From the NCBI GenBank assembly GCA_016098155.1, contig JAAAJB010000007.1, positions 68,979 to 132,978 of the forward strand: a DNA stretch of 64,000 bases, written 5' to 3'. The stretch comes from Actinomortierella ambigua. Its lineage: Eukaryota; Mortierellomycota; Mortierellomycetes; Mortierellales; Mortierellaceae. Made by a program: the position numbers and the translations under genes. The first letter of the stretch is position 1, and each line of letters starts with the position of its first letter. Below the pieces are notes generated by a model. The model saw nothing but the letters and a program-made list of their open reading frames with translations, ran no database searches and had not been told where the DNA came from. Below, piece by piece: positions 32,479 through 45,400 of the stretch.

Positions 32479-35400
32479 ATGAGCCTGCAGGGTGCACTGC
32501 CTGATCCACCACATGCCTCTGGGGGATTCGACCCAGCATTTCCGGATGTTGAACCTTCCATGGCACCCACGTCTCCTCAGTCTGGAATGCAGTACAGTGC
32601 ATTGGCATCGCTGATCACAACTGGCGGGAGTATGACGAGCTTGCTCATGCAATTGGCCTTTTTTTTCCCTTTTAGTTATGACAATTGGAACGCTATTGGC
32701 TAACCTGGTGTAATACTCGCCACCTGTTAGTGTTGCAAGGAATGCCTTCACCAGGAGCCTCGCTCCCCGAGTTCAAGTTGGTAGACACCAAGGACAAAAC
32801 AGTGAGGAGGATGCTAAAGCAGAAGAGTCTCGACCGAGAGTCGCGCAAGCACCAGGTGGACTTCTTGCGACGTATTGTCGACAGCGTCCAAGTCAATGGC
32901 ATGTAGGTACCTCATGGTACACGCCACTGAAAATACAATTTGATTACAGGCACACTTTACTCACATATTTGTAACCCTTTGCCACCAAATTAAAAAAAAT
33001 CACTAAACAGCTTGTTCCCGCCTGCCAACCAAACAACGGCTCACCACGAGGACCTCTTCAAACCGACTCAGCTCCGCGGTCTGTCACGTCTATCTGCAGC
33101 AGTGATTGACCACCCTGTGAACCCTCGACGGCTCTTGTCGCCACTGCAACCTCGAGCGGACTCGATTTATCAGCTCCCAGTCGAAGACCCTCTCGTTTCG
33201 CTCTATCGAATGAAGCTGCAAATGGACGCCCTCTCCCACTCCTTACCCACACCATCTCATATGACATACCCAATGGCAAAACCTTTATCTCTACCCTTGT
33301 CGCCATCCACTCCCACAACCAATACCACCGCCACTCACATTGCTCCGGCCTGCAATCACGTCGTCGACCAAAGAGACGCACATTCCTGGGAATCGCCTAC
33401 AAGCGCTCTATCATCCTCCTCACATACCAAGCAAGCCCAAACAAATTCAGAGGCAGCCCCTCATGCGCGGCAAAAGCGACAAGCAGCTGACGAGTCGGAC
33501 CACGAAAAGGAGCGCACAGCGGGTGTCAAACGCACAAAGGCAGCAACGAATGCGCCCTCGAGATCTGGTTTGTCGACGCGACCAGAAGGCGATCACACTA
33601 GTGTGGCCAACACCCCTTCGTCGTCCAGGGAGGACTCGAGCTTGCCGGATTCCAGTTTGTCCACCAACCCTGGATCAACCCGTTCCGATGAATCGGGACG
33701 CACCGTGCAACCCGCAACCCCACGACCCTCAGCTCCTCAGGCACCTCGGGTGTCGGCCTTGGAAGAAGAAGGCATGCAACAAGCAAACGAAGAAGAAAAA
33801 AAAAGACGGAGATTTCGATAAATCATCTTGCTGCCTTTCGAAAGGGTGATTGGAGTTTATCATATTAACCTTTACTTCTTACTCTATCGTGAAAATAGAT
33901 CCCGTCATTGAGTTTGAAAACACCATCAAGGGGCTTCTGGATGATTCAATAGAGACTGAGCAGCCCGTACGGCTGTCAGTTGTGGATCTGAGAAACATCT
34001 CGCGACTGATCAACCAGCTCAATTCGAAGAGCCTTGTGGGCGAGGTTCAGATGGACGACTTTAGCCGGCTACTGAAATACCTAGAGTCGTTTGTGAGCGA
34101 CCCAGAAAGCAGCAGGTGTTTCCCTCTCGACAATGACGGCGATGGTAATGACATGCAGGACGCAAGTGGCGACGAGCTGGACTCTAGGATAGCCACTGCA
34201 TTCGACAACACCATGCTCGTCATTGAGCACTTGGCCTTGGCAGTCTTGATTCTCAACAATCAAGACATTCCGCAGCACATCTACCCGGAGGAACTTTTGA
34301 TCAACAGCTTGGATGTGTTCAAGAGTATTGCAGATAAGATGCTTGTTCCTGCACTCGAGTTCTCGAAGGATGTTGCTGCACATGCCAGGGGATTCAGGGT
34401 TTTTACGACCATGGTTGGCAGCCAGGCTCACAGGCAACGGATGCTATCATTTGTCAGCACAGCGTGCCACCTCTCGCACAACCTTGCCCAACTGTCTGAA
34501 ACGGATATTGCCGACAGTGTCGTCGTGAAGCTGGTTTACCTTGCGCTGGCATTGTTCTTCATCGACACAACTGCCAATATGATGGTTGGACCCGTGGAAA
34601 CCGAATCCTTGAAGCTTTCGGGCACCAACCTTCTGCGTCAGGTATCTTTCTCGCTTTTTGTTTTATTCTCATCAAGGAAATGAGACTCTTCTTTCAGGGA
34701 AAGTATGGTCTCTTGCTGCTGCTAACCGTCTCAGTCTCTCCTTGTTTCTAGATATTCACCAAACACCCCACTCAACGCCTTTGGATCCTGGAAGAGATCC
34801 TGTCCTCATTAATCAAACTTCCGTATGGCAAGAAGATCTCCAAAGGATACAGGTACTACTCGACACATGTGCATCCTCGCTTCCATAGTTGTGGCTTGAT
34901 ATACTTTTCACTAATACCCGACCTCTCCCTCGTTTGTCAGACTTGCCGATGGGTCCAAGATCCACACGTCGTCGGCTCTTATTATGCAGCTCATTCAAGC
35001 TTGCACTGAGAATGCCGTGCCAGGAGACTCTTTGCCAAAAGCTTTTTTCGAAATGAGTCCTGCAGTTCAACGAGCAGAGATCTGGAAGGTACCTTTGAGC
35101 CAGCATTGATTTTTCTCCGCATATGTTGTTTGTCATCAAGATTTTTGCCACTGATCCACTTGGCATCTTTTTCTTCTTTTGGGGGGTGCTATGGAATTGA
35201 ATAGCTTGCAGATCTTCTCAAACCAGCATCAGAAAGTGCGCACGCCAGCATGACCTATGTGTTCAAGTTCCTGCTGTCACGAAGTATGAAGAGCAGCAAG
35301 TCATCCATTGAGGCTGACTACAGGACAGCTCTGGATTCCCTGGTCACCGATCTATTGGTTGTCCTGGGTCATCCAGAGTGGCCGGTAGCAGAGCAATGTC

Positions 35401-38400
35401 TGTACATATACAGCACCTCCATGGTGCGATTCATTGATGACGCTAAGAGTGAGCTCAACACAAGGACGATGGCTGTAGACTCCCTCGGAATGGTGGCAGC
35501 CAAGATCAAAACTACTATGCTTCGCTGTAAGAATTCCACTTTGGCGTCGCATCTTAAGCATCAGGCCTTACAGAATGAGGATGTAGAAGGCAGGGAGAAG
35601 ATGGCAAACGAAGAATGGAGACTGTTCTATGGAGAACTCGGCAAGGGGACCAACATCAATGATCTCATCAGCCTGCAGGGGAGCTACAACCAAGTGATCG
35701 ACTATCTCCAACCTCTCGAATGGAACGATCGTGCGATTAGAGCGGCCAAGTGTGCGTGGGTTTGGCAGTGGGCCAACCTTCTTTGCTCGGCGTGTAGCGC
35801 TTCGAAAGATATACAGGGTACAGACTGGCCTCAGGATAAATGGGGTATTATCTCCGATGAGACGATGAAGCTATGGCGGATACTGGCTGGCCATCCGCTG
35901 CCACAAGCGAGGAGAAGGTAGCATAACGGTTGCATTCATATTTGCCTCCATGTTCTGTCTCTACGCAATCTGACAAAACGAGAACTGACACACCCTCCCC
36001 CACCCGTTCTTGCGTTTTTGGTGACTATAGAGTGGCACGCACATTACCTCTAGAAGCTTCAGAGTATCTTACCTCACGGCAACCGCTCTTCCAGTCTTTT
36101 GACCTCCTCTTGTCCCGTATTCTAATGACACTTGAAGGAGGCGTTGTGGCGCTCCGGACAAAGTCCCTCAAGTCGCTTTCATTGATTGTGACGGGCGACT
36201 ATGGAGTTCTTTCTCAACAAAACGTGCAGAAGACGATATCTCTTCGACTCCAAGACTCTAGCCCAGCTGTTCGTGATGCAGCCATCGATCTTGTCGGCAA
36301 GTACATGCTTGAGGACAAGGACATCCTGAAAGCGTACTATGAAATCGTCGGCGATCGCCTTTCTGTGAGTGACACGATGACTGTCCTTTTATGCTGAGCA
36401 CTTTTCCTCTAATGACAACTAATTTTGCAGCAATGTACTTACAATATCCTGCGTCTTCTATTTTGTTTGAAATTTCCTGTCGACATCAAACAGGATACAG
36501 GTCTTGGTGTACGTAAGCGAGTTATTCGTTTGTTCAAGGACATTTTCGCAAAGACAGAGACAAGAGCTGTCAAAAATGACATTGCCAAGAGGATTTTATG
36601 GCGTGTGAAGGATGACGAACCGACCGTTCGAGATCTGGCAATCAAGAGCGCGTTTGATATTTGGTTCGGCGAGTTTGTCCAAGCAACGCAACCAGTTCTC
36701 TCGAACGCCAAGCTTGATGAGGAGCCGTCGAACGTCGCTCAAGAGTCACCCTTGAGCACCGTTTCGACCTCCCAGAGGCGCGTTGTTCTGCGCCGGGGGA
36801 GAGTGCTCGTAGACGCCGTAGAGCAATTGCCGCCACCTCTCGTGGATGCTTTTGGTCATGTCCTAGTGACTCTTTTGGGCAAGGAAGGAGCCATTACGGC
36901 GACACCGCATTCTGCTTCTGCCGCGAATGCGCCCATGAGCTCTCAGGCGTTTTCAAGAGTCTGTTATATCCTTGTCGATTGTCTTGTAGACTTGATTGTT
37001 GTGCTTCAGGAAGAAGAGGAAGCCACCTCCAAGGCTGGCACGATCGCCACGATGCATGCGCTCAGCATTTTCAGCAAGGCAGAGCCTCGGTTGATGACGG
37101 CAAGACACTTGGCCACACTACGGACATATCTCGTTGGTGCTTCGACAGCAGACGACTGGCGAATCACGATGCATGTGCTCAAGATCTATTTGGATGTAGT
37201 CCCGGCCGTTCAGGAGACGACCAGTCTAGCATTTGCCCAGTCGGTGGAGAAGCTTCTTTCGAGTCTGTTGTCGAGCTGTCCATTGGTGGTGGTGCCGGAT
37301 GCAGCGCGTGCGTTGTGTCTTGTCATCCGATTAGTGACCCTGCAGAGTGCTCGACTGAGCAAGCTGATCCAGAGCTGTGTGGGCATGCTCCGGTCCGATC
37401 TTGAGCGGTTTCACCGTCAAGGCACACAGATGACCGAAAACAAGACTCGGCGCCTACTGCTCATCACGGGTCTCCTGTGCCAACATTTTCCCTTTGATAA
37501 GGAGATTGAGAAGCATCCTGAGGAGCAGCATTTGGCGACGCTCGCTTCCAATATGGCTCCCTCAGTGCACGAGACGGTGTTCAACACCCTTCTCTCCTAC
37601 TTTTCCAAGGACTTGCCCGTCGCCATTCAACAGACGGCGTTGAGGTGCGTTGGATACGTTTTCCACTCGTTCCCGACGCTCATGAACACACAACAAGGCA
37701 TCGAGCTGATGGACTCTGTCTTTGAAGAGCGCTCGCCCGCCCATCTCCACGAGCTGCTACAACATTTTAACAACTACCTGATCAAGACGAACACGTTCGA
37801 GTCCGAGGCCGACGCCCACTCCTCAGCGACAGCAGCTAGTGGTCATAGCAGCAAGCGTGGTGGCGGCAAAAGGAGCCATTCGGACGCCGCGGCAGGATCT
37901 GGCAAGGCGACCAGGAGTCTGATCGCAAAGGCGGAAGACCATCTGGAAGCCGGTATTGCGAGCGCGGTGATGCAACGGTATTTGGACCGTATCCTGCAAT
38001 GTACGCTCATGCTGGATCCGACGGTGCAAGTGATTGCAGTGGATGTGATGACCATCATCAACCAGCAGGCTCTGGTTCATCCGATGCTCTGCATGCCGTC
38101 GATCGTGGCCTTGGAGACAAGCCCCAACCGCGTCTTGAGCGACCGCGTCCTCCGCATCCACAAGGACCTGCATCACAAGCATGCGTCCCTCATCTATGCC
38201 AAGAGCTTGGAGTGCATCCGAACCATGTATCTGTATCAGAAGCAGCTCCAGTCCTCGAGTGGCGAGCATGAAGTCCAAGGTAAAAAAAAACCTGCCATAT
38301 TGCCTCTTCTCGGGGACGAACTGTGCGGACGAAAAAAAAATTGCTCATATGATCATTTGGCTCACCTTTTTTTCCCCCTATCCATTGACAATCTTTCAGG

Positions 38401-39562
38401 TTACAGAGCGGCGGAAGGGCGTATCCCCGAGTCGCTGCTCAATCCAATGTATAGTCTAGTGTCGGAAAAACGTCAGGTTCGGCAGTCGTTGTTGTTGGGA
38501 CTGGTCAAGCTGCTGGATGTCGAGCCATCGAATCCAACCTCGACCGTCGATCCAATCTACATCCGCTTTCTCGGCGAGCTACTGGCGACTCTTGAGTATC
38601 GGACGGTGGAGGAGGTTCTTTACGTCATCTTCTATCTCAACCGGATCATTGCAGGGGCCGGATTTACATTGCTCGAGAGCTTGCGCGAACAACGGGATCC
38701 CTCTAGCACATGCAACTCTATAGGCATTCACTTGTCGTTGTCTAGCGGTACCATGGGGTCATCTTTGCCTATGGCATCGTCGTCGATGGACAAGGGCATG
38801 GCACCAGCTCCATCCAAGAGAAGTAAACGACGAAAAAAGAAGGGAATCTCCAACGACGCGATGGTAACGAGTAGTAGCCACCAGCGGTCTAGCCTGCTAG
38901 ACCATGACGAGTCGGGCGAGGACGAGGTGGGCGACCGTGTGCTACTGGACTGGTACAGCAACATTCCCGAGGCGACCTTCCGGTCGATGGAGAGGACGGC
39001 CCGAGGGAGCATTGCGCTGGAGACAGTCGTCCTGGTCAAGAGCCATCTGAAGCACGTATATGACATTAGCGAAAGCCGCTGTCAGCAGTTCCAGCCGTCG
39101 GCCCATGCAGGACATAAAGAGCGACCCCATGCTATCCACGCCACCCCGGGCAAGCTTCCTTGGAACAGGACACGTTTGGGGATCCAGATGTTGGTCATGA
39201 ATGACCTGTCGACCATATCCAGCAACAGCACCACCACCACCAACTCATCATCAGCAGGCGGAGATAAAAGTGATGACGGCGTGGCGACTCTTGCCCATAC
39301 ACGTGCTCGAAAGATGAGGGCGATCGACATCCAATTGGCGCGGTTCCGACGGCTCATGGAGGCAGAGTCTGTGGATAAGATGTTTGAATCTCTAGAGATT
39401 CGGTCGGAGCGCAACAGCAGTGGCCCAAGAAATGCATCGATATCCATAGAACTGACAACCAGGATAGATCCAGAACCGGCCGGAGGACTAACGGCAAGTG
39501 GGGCAATGAGTGGTGATGATGACGGGCTCCACGGCCATGCCTCTGGTGAAGACGAGGCTTGA
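32479..39562 (+). CDS. SCC2: Cohesin loader Scc2/Mis4/NIPBL orthologue, ten exons with one apparent frameshift
   Basis: Exons: 32479-32629, 32731-32902, 33011-33845, 33899-34641, 34752-34852, 34941-35088, 35205-35917, 36031-36364, 36494-38279 and 38400-39562. Together they would give about 2,048 residues if one base were restored in exon 3. Family marks: a HEAT-repeat body; FTKHPTQRLWILEEILSSL; the conserved stretch DTGLGVRKRVIRLFKDIF, followed by RVKDDEPTVRDLAIKSAFDIWF; then long C-terminal HEAT repeats and a basic KRRKKKG segment. With Scc4/MAU2, Scc2 loads cohesin onto chromosomes and stimulates its ATPase. The oddity is that exon 3 reads in one frame as a Ser/Pro/Glu-rich linker up to an A9 run (33796-33804) and meets a stop at 33819. 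The next frame gives TEISINHLAAFRK, which joins in phase to exon 4 through a clean 53-nt intron. A uORF (32428-32469) precedes the start. Confidence 0.88.
33796..33804 (+). other. A9 run at the apparent frameshift in SCC2
   Basis: The coding frame that is open from 33012 ends at TAA 33819-33821. The frame that continues into the conserved helical part is open from 33692 to the donor at 33846. One extra A in this nine-A run would join them. An assembly indel is the simplest reading. A natural mutation, slippage or an unrecognised intron are alternatives. Confidence 0.6.
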
Positions 39563-39750
39563 GCTTATAAGGACAAATGGATACAATTAGGCGCCATATT
39601 GTCTCTTTCTTTGGCACACTCGAAAAAAATTAAAAAAGCAAAAATGGCATTAGCGCGTTTATCTCCAGGGTCAAGACACCCCCCCTTTTTTAGAATGTTA
39701 TTGATGATGATATGTTCTACAATGTTATAAGAAGATTCTACACAGGGTGA

Positions 39751-42202
39751 CTATGCATTGGTGGCCAACTGGCGAATCTCGGCATCCTCATAACCGAGCA
39801 AGTACAAGACGTACTTGAGGCTCTTTTGGTTGATGCGGGCGCGAGCCTTCTGCTGCACACGGGGCTTGGCGTTGAAGGCAATACCCAAACCAGCCTTGGC
39901 CAACATCCACAAGTCGTTGGCACCATCGCCCACAGCAATGACCTGGTCCAGCGTGACAGACTCGGCCTGTGCAATGACCTCCAACAACTCGGCCTTGCGC
40001 TCACCAGAGACAATGGGTCCGACAGTCTCGCCTGTCAGGTACAGTCCATCGGGCGACACCTTGAGATGGTTCGCAAAGGCATAGTCCAGACCAAGAATAT
40101 TCTTGACGTGCAGCGCCAGAGGCATGAATCCTCCCGAGATGACAGCGAGCTTGAATCCAATCTTCTTCAGTGCCTTGCACAGATAGACGGCGTCCTCTGT
40201 AAACGTGAGCGATTCCTTCACCGTCTCCAACACCGCCACCGGTGTACCCTTCAGCAGCGCCACACGGCGGCGCAGCGACTCCTTAAAGTCAATCTCACCG
40301 TTCATAGCCGCCTCCGTGATTTCCTGGTAGCAAGAGCAGAAAGAAAGAGAGAGAGAGAGAGAAAGGATTTGGTAAGCATTGGAAATCAGACATTGCGAGA
40401 CAAACCATTGGATAACACAGCTCAAAACAAAAAAAAAAAAAAAAAAAAAGAGAGATATCATAGAGATGCTCAAGAAAAGATGGAGAGAGATGAAGGGCAA
40501 ACACACATACCGACACCTTGTCCATCACACCGGCGTGACGAGCAATCTCATCAATCACCTCCTGCTGAATCAGAGTCGAATCCATATCAAAAACGACGAG
40601 ACGCTTATGCTTTCGGAAGACATCGTATGGCTGCAGAGCAACATCGGTACCATGCTGAGCAGACAACTGGAACAGCGTCTCTCGGAAGCGATCCATGTCC
40701 AGGTTGGCCGGCACCGAGAGCTTGTAATCAGCACACGCCAATCGACCCTCGTTCAAGCGCACCATCTTCTCGACCGAGATCTTGGCCCGAAGCAGCAGAC
40801 CCGTCCACGAGGCCATGAATCCAGAAGTAAGACCTTGCTGACAGAGCACCGTCGCCGTGTACTTGAGGCGGCCCTCGTAGGGCGCATCCTCGAGCGATCG
40901 GGGCACATAGCTGCCAAAGTGGGGGTCCTTCTTGAGCGAATCCAAAATGTCAAACGTCAGCGTCGCATCCCACTGCTTGGCAGCACTGGCCAGGTCCTGG
41001 AAGATGCCCAGATCGTCCTTCTTGACCGTGATCAGGATCGCAAACGTCACATTGTGATACAGGCGCGCAAAGGAAAAGTCCTCCAGCTCACAATCGTACT
41101 TGGCTGCACAGTGCAGCAGCGACCCAATGATGTCCGTGCCGTGGGGCCCGCTCATCGAAATGAGAACCTTTTGGTGTGGCAGTAACGCTGCGGGAGGGAA
41201 CCACGTCTTTTCCACCGGTGGAAGAGTCGTTGGGCGCCACATCATGACTGGCGAATCAGTGTTGAACTGGACACCACCTGGCGAATATGGGGTTTCTAAA
41301 TTCACATTTTTTGTTCCCAAAAAAATAAGAAAAAAGGAGGGGACAAAAGATTTTTGTGTGTGAGGTTCGAGGGGCGGGCATTGGACTGTTTATGTACGAC
41401 CTCCTGGATCTCCATCGCATTTGGCTGATCCAAAAGACAACCAACAACAACACATGTCTGCTTTTCAACCATCCTTACCTGCAGAGCGACCACCAGGGCT
41501 CATGATCTCGGGAGGCTGAGCAGAAGTCTGGATCCTTGTGACGGCACCGGTGAGCTGCTCCATGAGCTCCTTCTTGATGGTGCTTAGTTGCTCAGATCTG
41601 GCAAAGGGCATCCTCCGGACCCGATCCAGATATGCGTCGCTCAGTCCCAGTCCTGCATGGCGGTCCATCTTCTTGATAATCTTGACAATACCTGTAAAGT
41701 TGAGGAAGATGTACCTCTCCAGCTGGATGATCGACTGGAGCGAGGCCTCGATCGTCTGCTTTGACGTCGAAGCATACGACGCTCGGATCCTTTGTGTCTC
41801 GGCCGCCGTCAGTGCAGCCACCACCCCCACCTGCTCGTCCAACATGGCCAGGAACTCGGGAACCTTGACTTGCAAAGTACCCATCCGGGCGGCAATGGTT
41901 TGTGGGAACGACTGCAGCTCTGAGAGTGCCTCGGCAAAGGAGCTCATGCCCAGGCTGTAGGGCGGCGAGGAAGGAAGGCCATTAGATGTCTGCACGGGGG
42001 AGCCTAGCTGGGGAATCGACGACGTCGTGCCGACACTGCCCTTGTTGACACCGTTGGTGGTGGTTGCTGAGGAGGGCCTCAAGCATGCAGGGGCGATCTC
42101 GTCTTTGATAAACTGCTTGAGTTGGGAATAGTCGATAACCTTGGGCTGCCACTCAACGGGCAGCTGCTGCTTCCGCTCGTTGAGGTAATTGCCGTACTTC
42201 AT
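39751..42202 (-). CDS. SPX domain fused to a tandem-ACT phosphoserine phosphatase
   Basis: Exons 42202-41479, 41295-40511 and 40323-39751 join in phase to 693 residues. Residues 1-220 are an SPX domain: start MKYGNYLNERKQQLP, the DYSQLK helix (Tyr25, Lys29) and KIIKKMDRHAG (Lys174, 177, 178). These are the positions that bind inositol pyrophosphates in SPX proteins. An insert fills residues 40-85. The second exon encodes two ACT-like folds (about 283-360 and 385-465). The SerB-type HAD phosphatase then starts with VVFDMDSTL (Asp478, Asp480) and carries VISGG, GERK and GDGANDLWML. The enzyme should make L-serine from phosphoserine in the last step of the phosphorylated pathway. The fusion rests on a GTAAGG donor inside the SPX frame, a matching phase-1 acceptor, and no good start at the head of the phosphatase part. 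If unspliced, the SPX frame stops nine bases into the intron. Confidence 0.86.
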
Positions 42203-42451
42203 TCTTTCTTACTGAAGAGGAGGAATGAGGAGGAATGAGCCAAAAAAAAAGGAAGGTGAATGAAATGAATGTGAGAAGGGAGAAAAGGGAAAAAGAATGC
42301 CTTTATTTTTTTAGGAGACGGGGGGAGACTCTGTGTTTTGCGGGGTTCCACCAAAACGGGATGATAAGGGAGACGATGATTCATTTTTGATTTGCCTACA
42401 AACTCTATTATTCCCTCTTCCTCCTCGTGCCTACATCGGTAACACCAACGC

Positions 42452-45400
42452 TTACAGCTTTGCAGCCATTGTTCGTAGGAGTGCAGCATTGTGTGCCCCA
42501 GTTTCGTCCACCAAGGCCCCGAATAATGAATTGGGCCTTTCTAGCAGCTGTCTTGGGGTATCAAACTCGGCCACCTCGCCATGCTCCATGACAAGGATCA
42601 CGTTGTAGTCGATGATGGTGTTCAACCGGTGGGCAATCGTCACTACAGTCGACGTAGCAAAGTCCTCGCGAATCGCCTTCTGGATCAGTGCATCCGTCGC
42701 CAAATCCACGCTTGCCGTCGCTGTTGAGAGTGGGGAAGGGGGAGGAGGAGGAGGAGGAGGAGGAGGAGAGAGGGCCATTAGGTATAGAGAACAGGCACGA
42801 ATAGATCAACGGAGAGCCCTTGACCTCTTGTCATCAACTTTGCATCCACAACACTCATCATGACCACTTACCCTCGTCGAGCACCACAACTTTAGACTTT
42901 GCCAACAGCGCTCGTGACAGACAGACCAATTGTCTCTGACCAACACTCAGATTCTCTCCATGAGCGGCGACTACGGCATCAAGCCCTCCATCCTGCTCAG
43001 CAACATAATTCTTGAGGTCCGATGTTTCCAATGCTCGCCATAGCTCGTCATCGGTGTATCGGCCCAGCGGATCGAGATTGTATCGGAAGGTGCCCTGGAA
43101 GAGAACCGGGTCCTGAGGAATAATAGCAATCCTGGATCGCAGGTCGGCCGTGCCCAAAGCCCCAGTCTCAATGCCGTCGATGAATATCTGGCCCTCATCC
43201 AGCTCAACCAGGCGAAAGAATGCCTGGATAAGAGACGACTTGCCGGCGCCGGTACGACCCACCACGCCAATCTTCTGGCCGCCCTGGACAACAAAGGACA
43301 CGTTGCGGAGAACCCGAGGCAATCCGGCTCGGTAGCACATCGAGACGTTGGAAAACTCTATTGTTCCTTGCGATGGCCATGACGCTGCTGGTTCTGTGTC
43401 GGGTCGTACAGCTGGTGGTTCGCTGGGCAGGTTCTCGATGTAGTAGTTAAGGCGCTCTGCAGAGTTCATGTTGTTTTCCTAATGTTGGTATAGTAGACAG
43501 GACGAGCAAGTGGATGAGCGAGTATGTGTGAAAAATACGTCCGTCAGTGCTACATCAACAAGGTCATCATCCACCCAAAAAAAAATAGAAGAAGTAAACA
43601 TAAATAGTTATCATCGTAATATCATCCATTACCAGCATAGTGATCTTTTGAAGGACCCAGTTCATGTCGCCAGAGAGACGTGAAAGGTAGCTCATGACCA
43701 AACCAGCGGTGGCAGCGTCAATCGTAAAGCGTGTACCGATGATCATCATCGCTGTTCCAAACTGAATCAAGGTACCCAGGAGATTGACGCGCAACGACAA
43801 CCATCGGGCCGCTGTGATAAAAATGTAGTAAGGTCGGTTGCTGCGGTCCAAAACAGCTCGCTGGTCCTTTATCGCCGTCTCTGTCACTTTAAATGCCCGG
43901 AGCAATGTCATGCCATGAAGACATTCCGCAAAGTGTGTAAACAGGTAGGACCGGCAGGTGGAATCCAACCGCTTGACCTCTCGACTGGTAGTCAGGTAGT
44001 AGACGCTGATCAAATAGTAGGTTGCACCGATCGGAAGGATGGCCACAGTGAGCCACGGAAAGAAAATTATGGTAAGGACAACCGTGCCCAGGGCGTTGAG
44101 CGCGGTTACAAAGATGTCGTTGATCGTCTCCCAAAAGATATTGTCCAGATCTGAGACATCCTTGCTAAATCGGTTAAGAATACGTCCAGCGGGCGTGGTG
44201 TCGAAGAACGAAAGAGGCGCTCGAAGCACATTCTCCATCGCCCGGTCGTGGATTGTGCGTGTCGTCACGATGATGATCTTGGAGAGAAGTGCGGTTGCAG
44301 TAAGACCCATGCCCAGTTGATCGAACGCAAAGACCACATAGATGATAATCTAAATAGTGATGCAGATATGCATTGGTTAAAGTGAGGCATAAGAGGATCG
44401 TCCTATACGAGGAAATTGTATTCCGCTGATTCTTCATGCCGGCGGGGACACCATCACTTACATATTGAAACATGGGTAACCCAAGAGAGTCATTTGTCCA
44501 CAAGCTGAGCCAATAGTTCATGCTACAAGAAAAACAAGTCAGAACAACGTTAGCTAGAGTCAAAAGCAGGCATTATCACAGTCTCTTGTCCATTGAATTG
44601 ACGGATAGGCCAGTGCACGGTAACGTACACGACACTCTGCACTTGTTGGATGACGTAGAAAAAGGCCGCGATGCCCCAGAGCCGCCATCCTGCAGTCTTG
44701 AAGTACGCGATATAGACACTGGAATCGATGGCACCTTTTGCGCGCTCTTCGTCCACAATCTGTTTCGCCGGTGTTTGGCCAGATGTGGAGTCAATAGAGT
44801 CTTCCTTGACATCCCTCTCCTTCTCAAGTGGCGCTGTCTGATCGTCTCCTTGGTCTTTCTCACTGATTGGTGCAGCTCGCTCGGAAGTATTGACTGGTAT
44901 CTCTGTGAGCTCACCCTTGATAGATGCACGGTCCCCCTGACTCGAAGCGCCGTCGTTCGACGATTGAGTAGAAGATACATTCTCTTCTCCACCATACTGC
45001 TCCATGAGGAGACGGAAGCTACTCTTGTCGTCGTTCATGAGCTGATTGTATGTGCCTTGTTGATCGATTTTGCCATCTTTCATGCACACAATATAGTCGA
45101 CATCTGGCAGAACATGAAGCTGATGAGTAGCAATGACTCTTGTGCGTCCACGCAGCTCGCCCAGTACACATCTGTGCCAAAGATGCTTGCCGACGTGCGC
45201 ATCTACTGCGGATAACGGATCATCCATCACCACCATGTCAGCATCAAAGTAGACGCTCCTGGCCAGCGACAGACGAGCCTTCTGGCCTCCCGACAGATTG
45301 ACGCCTCGTTCTCCAATCTCTGTCTGATCGCCATCTGGGAACATGGCTAAATCCTTCTCCATGCAACATGCCGTCACGATCCTCTGATATTTGACAGGAT

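Noticed and set aside
33568..33740. Alternative intron in SCC2 exon 3 that would remove the frame change
   Set aside because: The donor (GTTTGT) is weak and the removed segment looks like a continuous Ser/Pro/Thr-rich coding linker; kept as an alternative to the A9 frameshift but not preferred.
41465..42202. SPX frame as a separate 245-residue protein
   Set aside because: It would end in intron-like sequence right after a GTAAGG donor, and the downstream phosphatase part would then lack a suitable start before its first conserved region; kept as the main alternative to the fusion.
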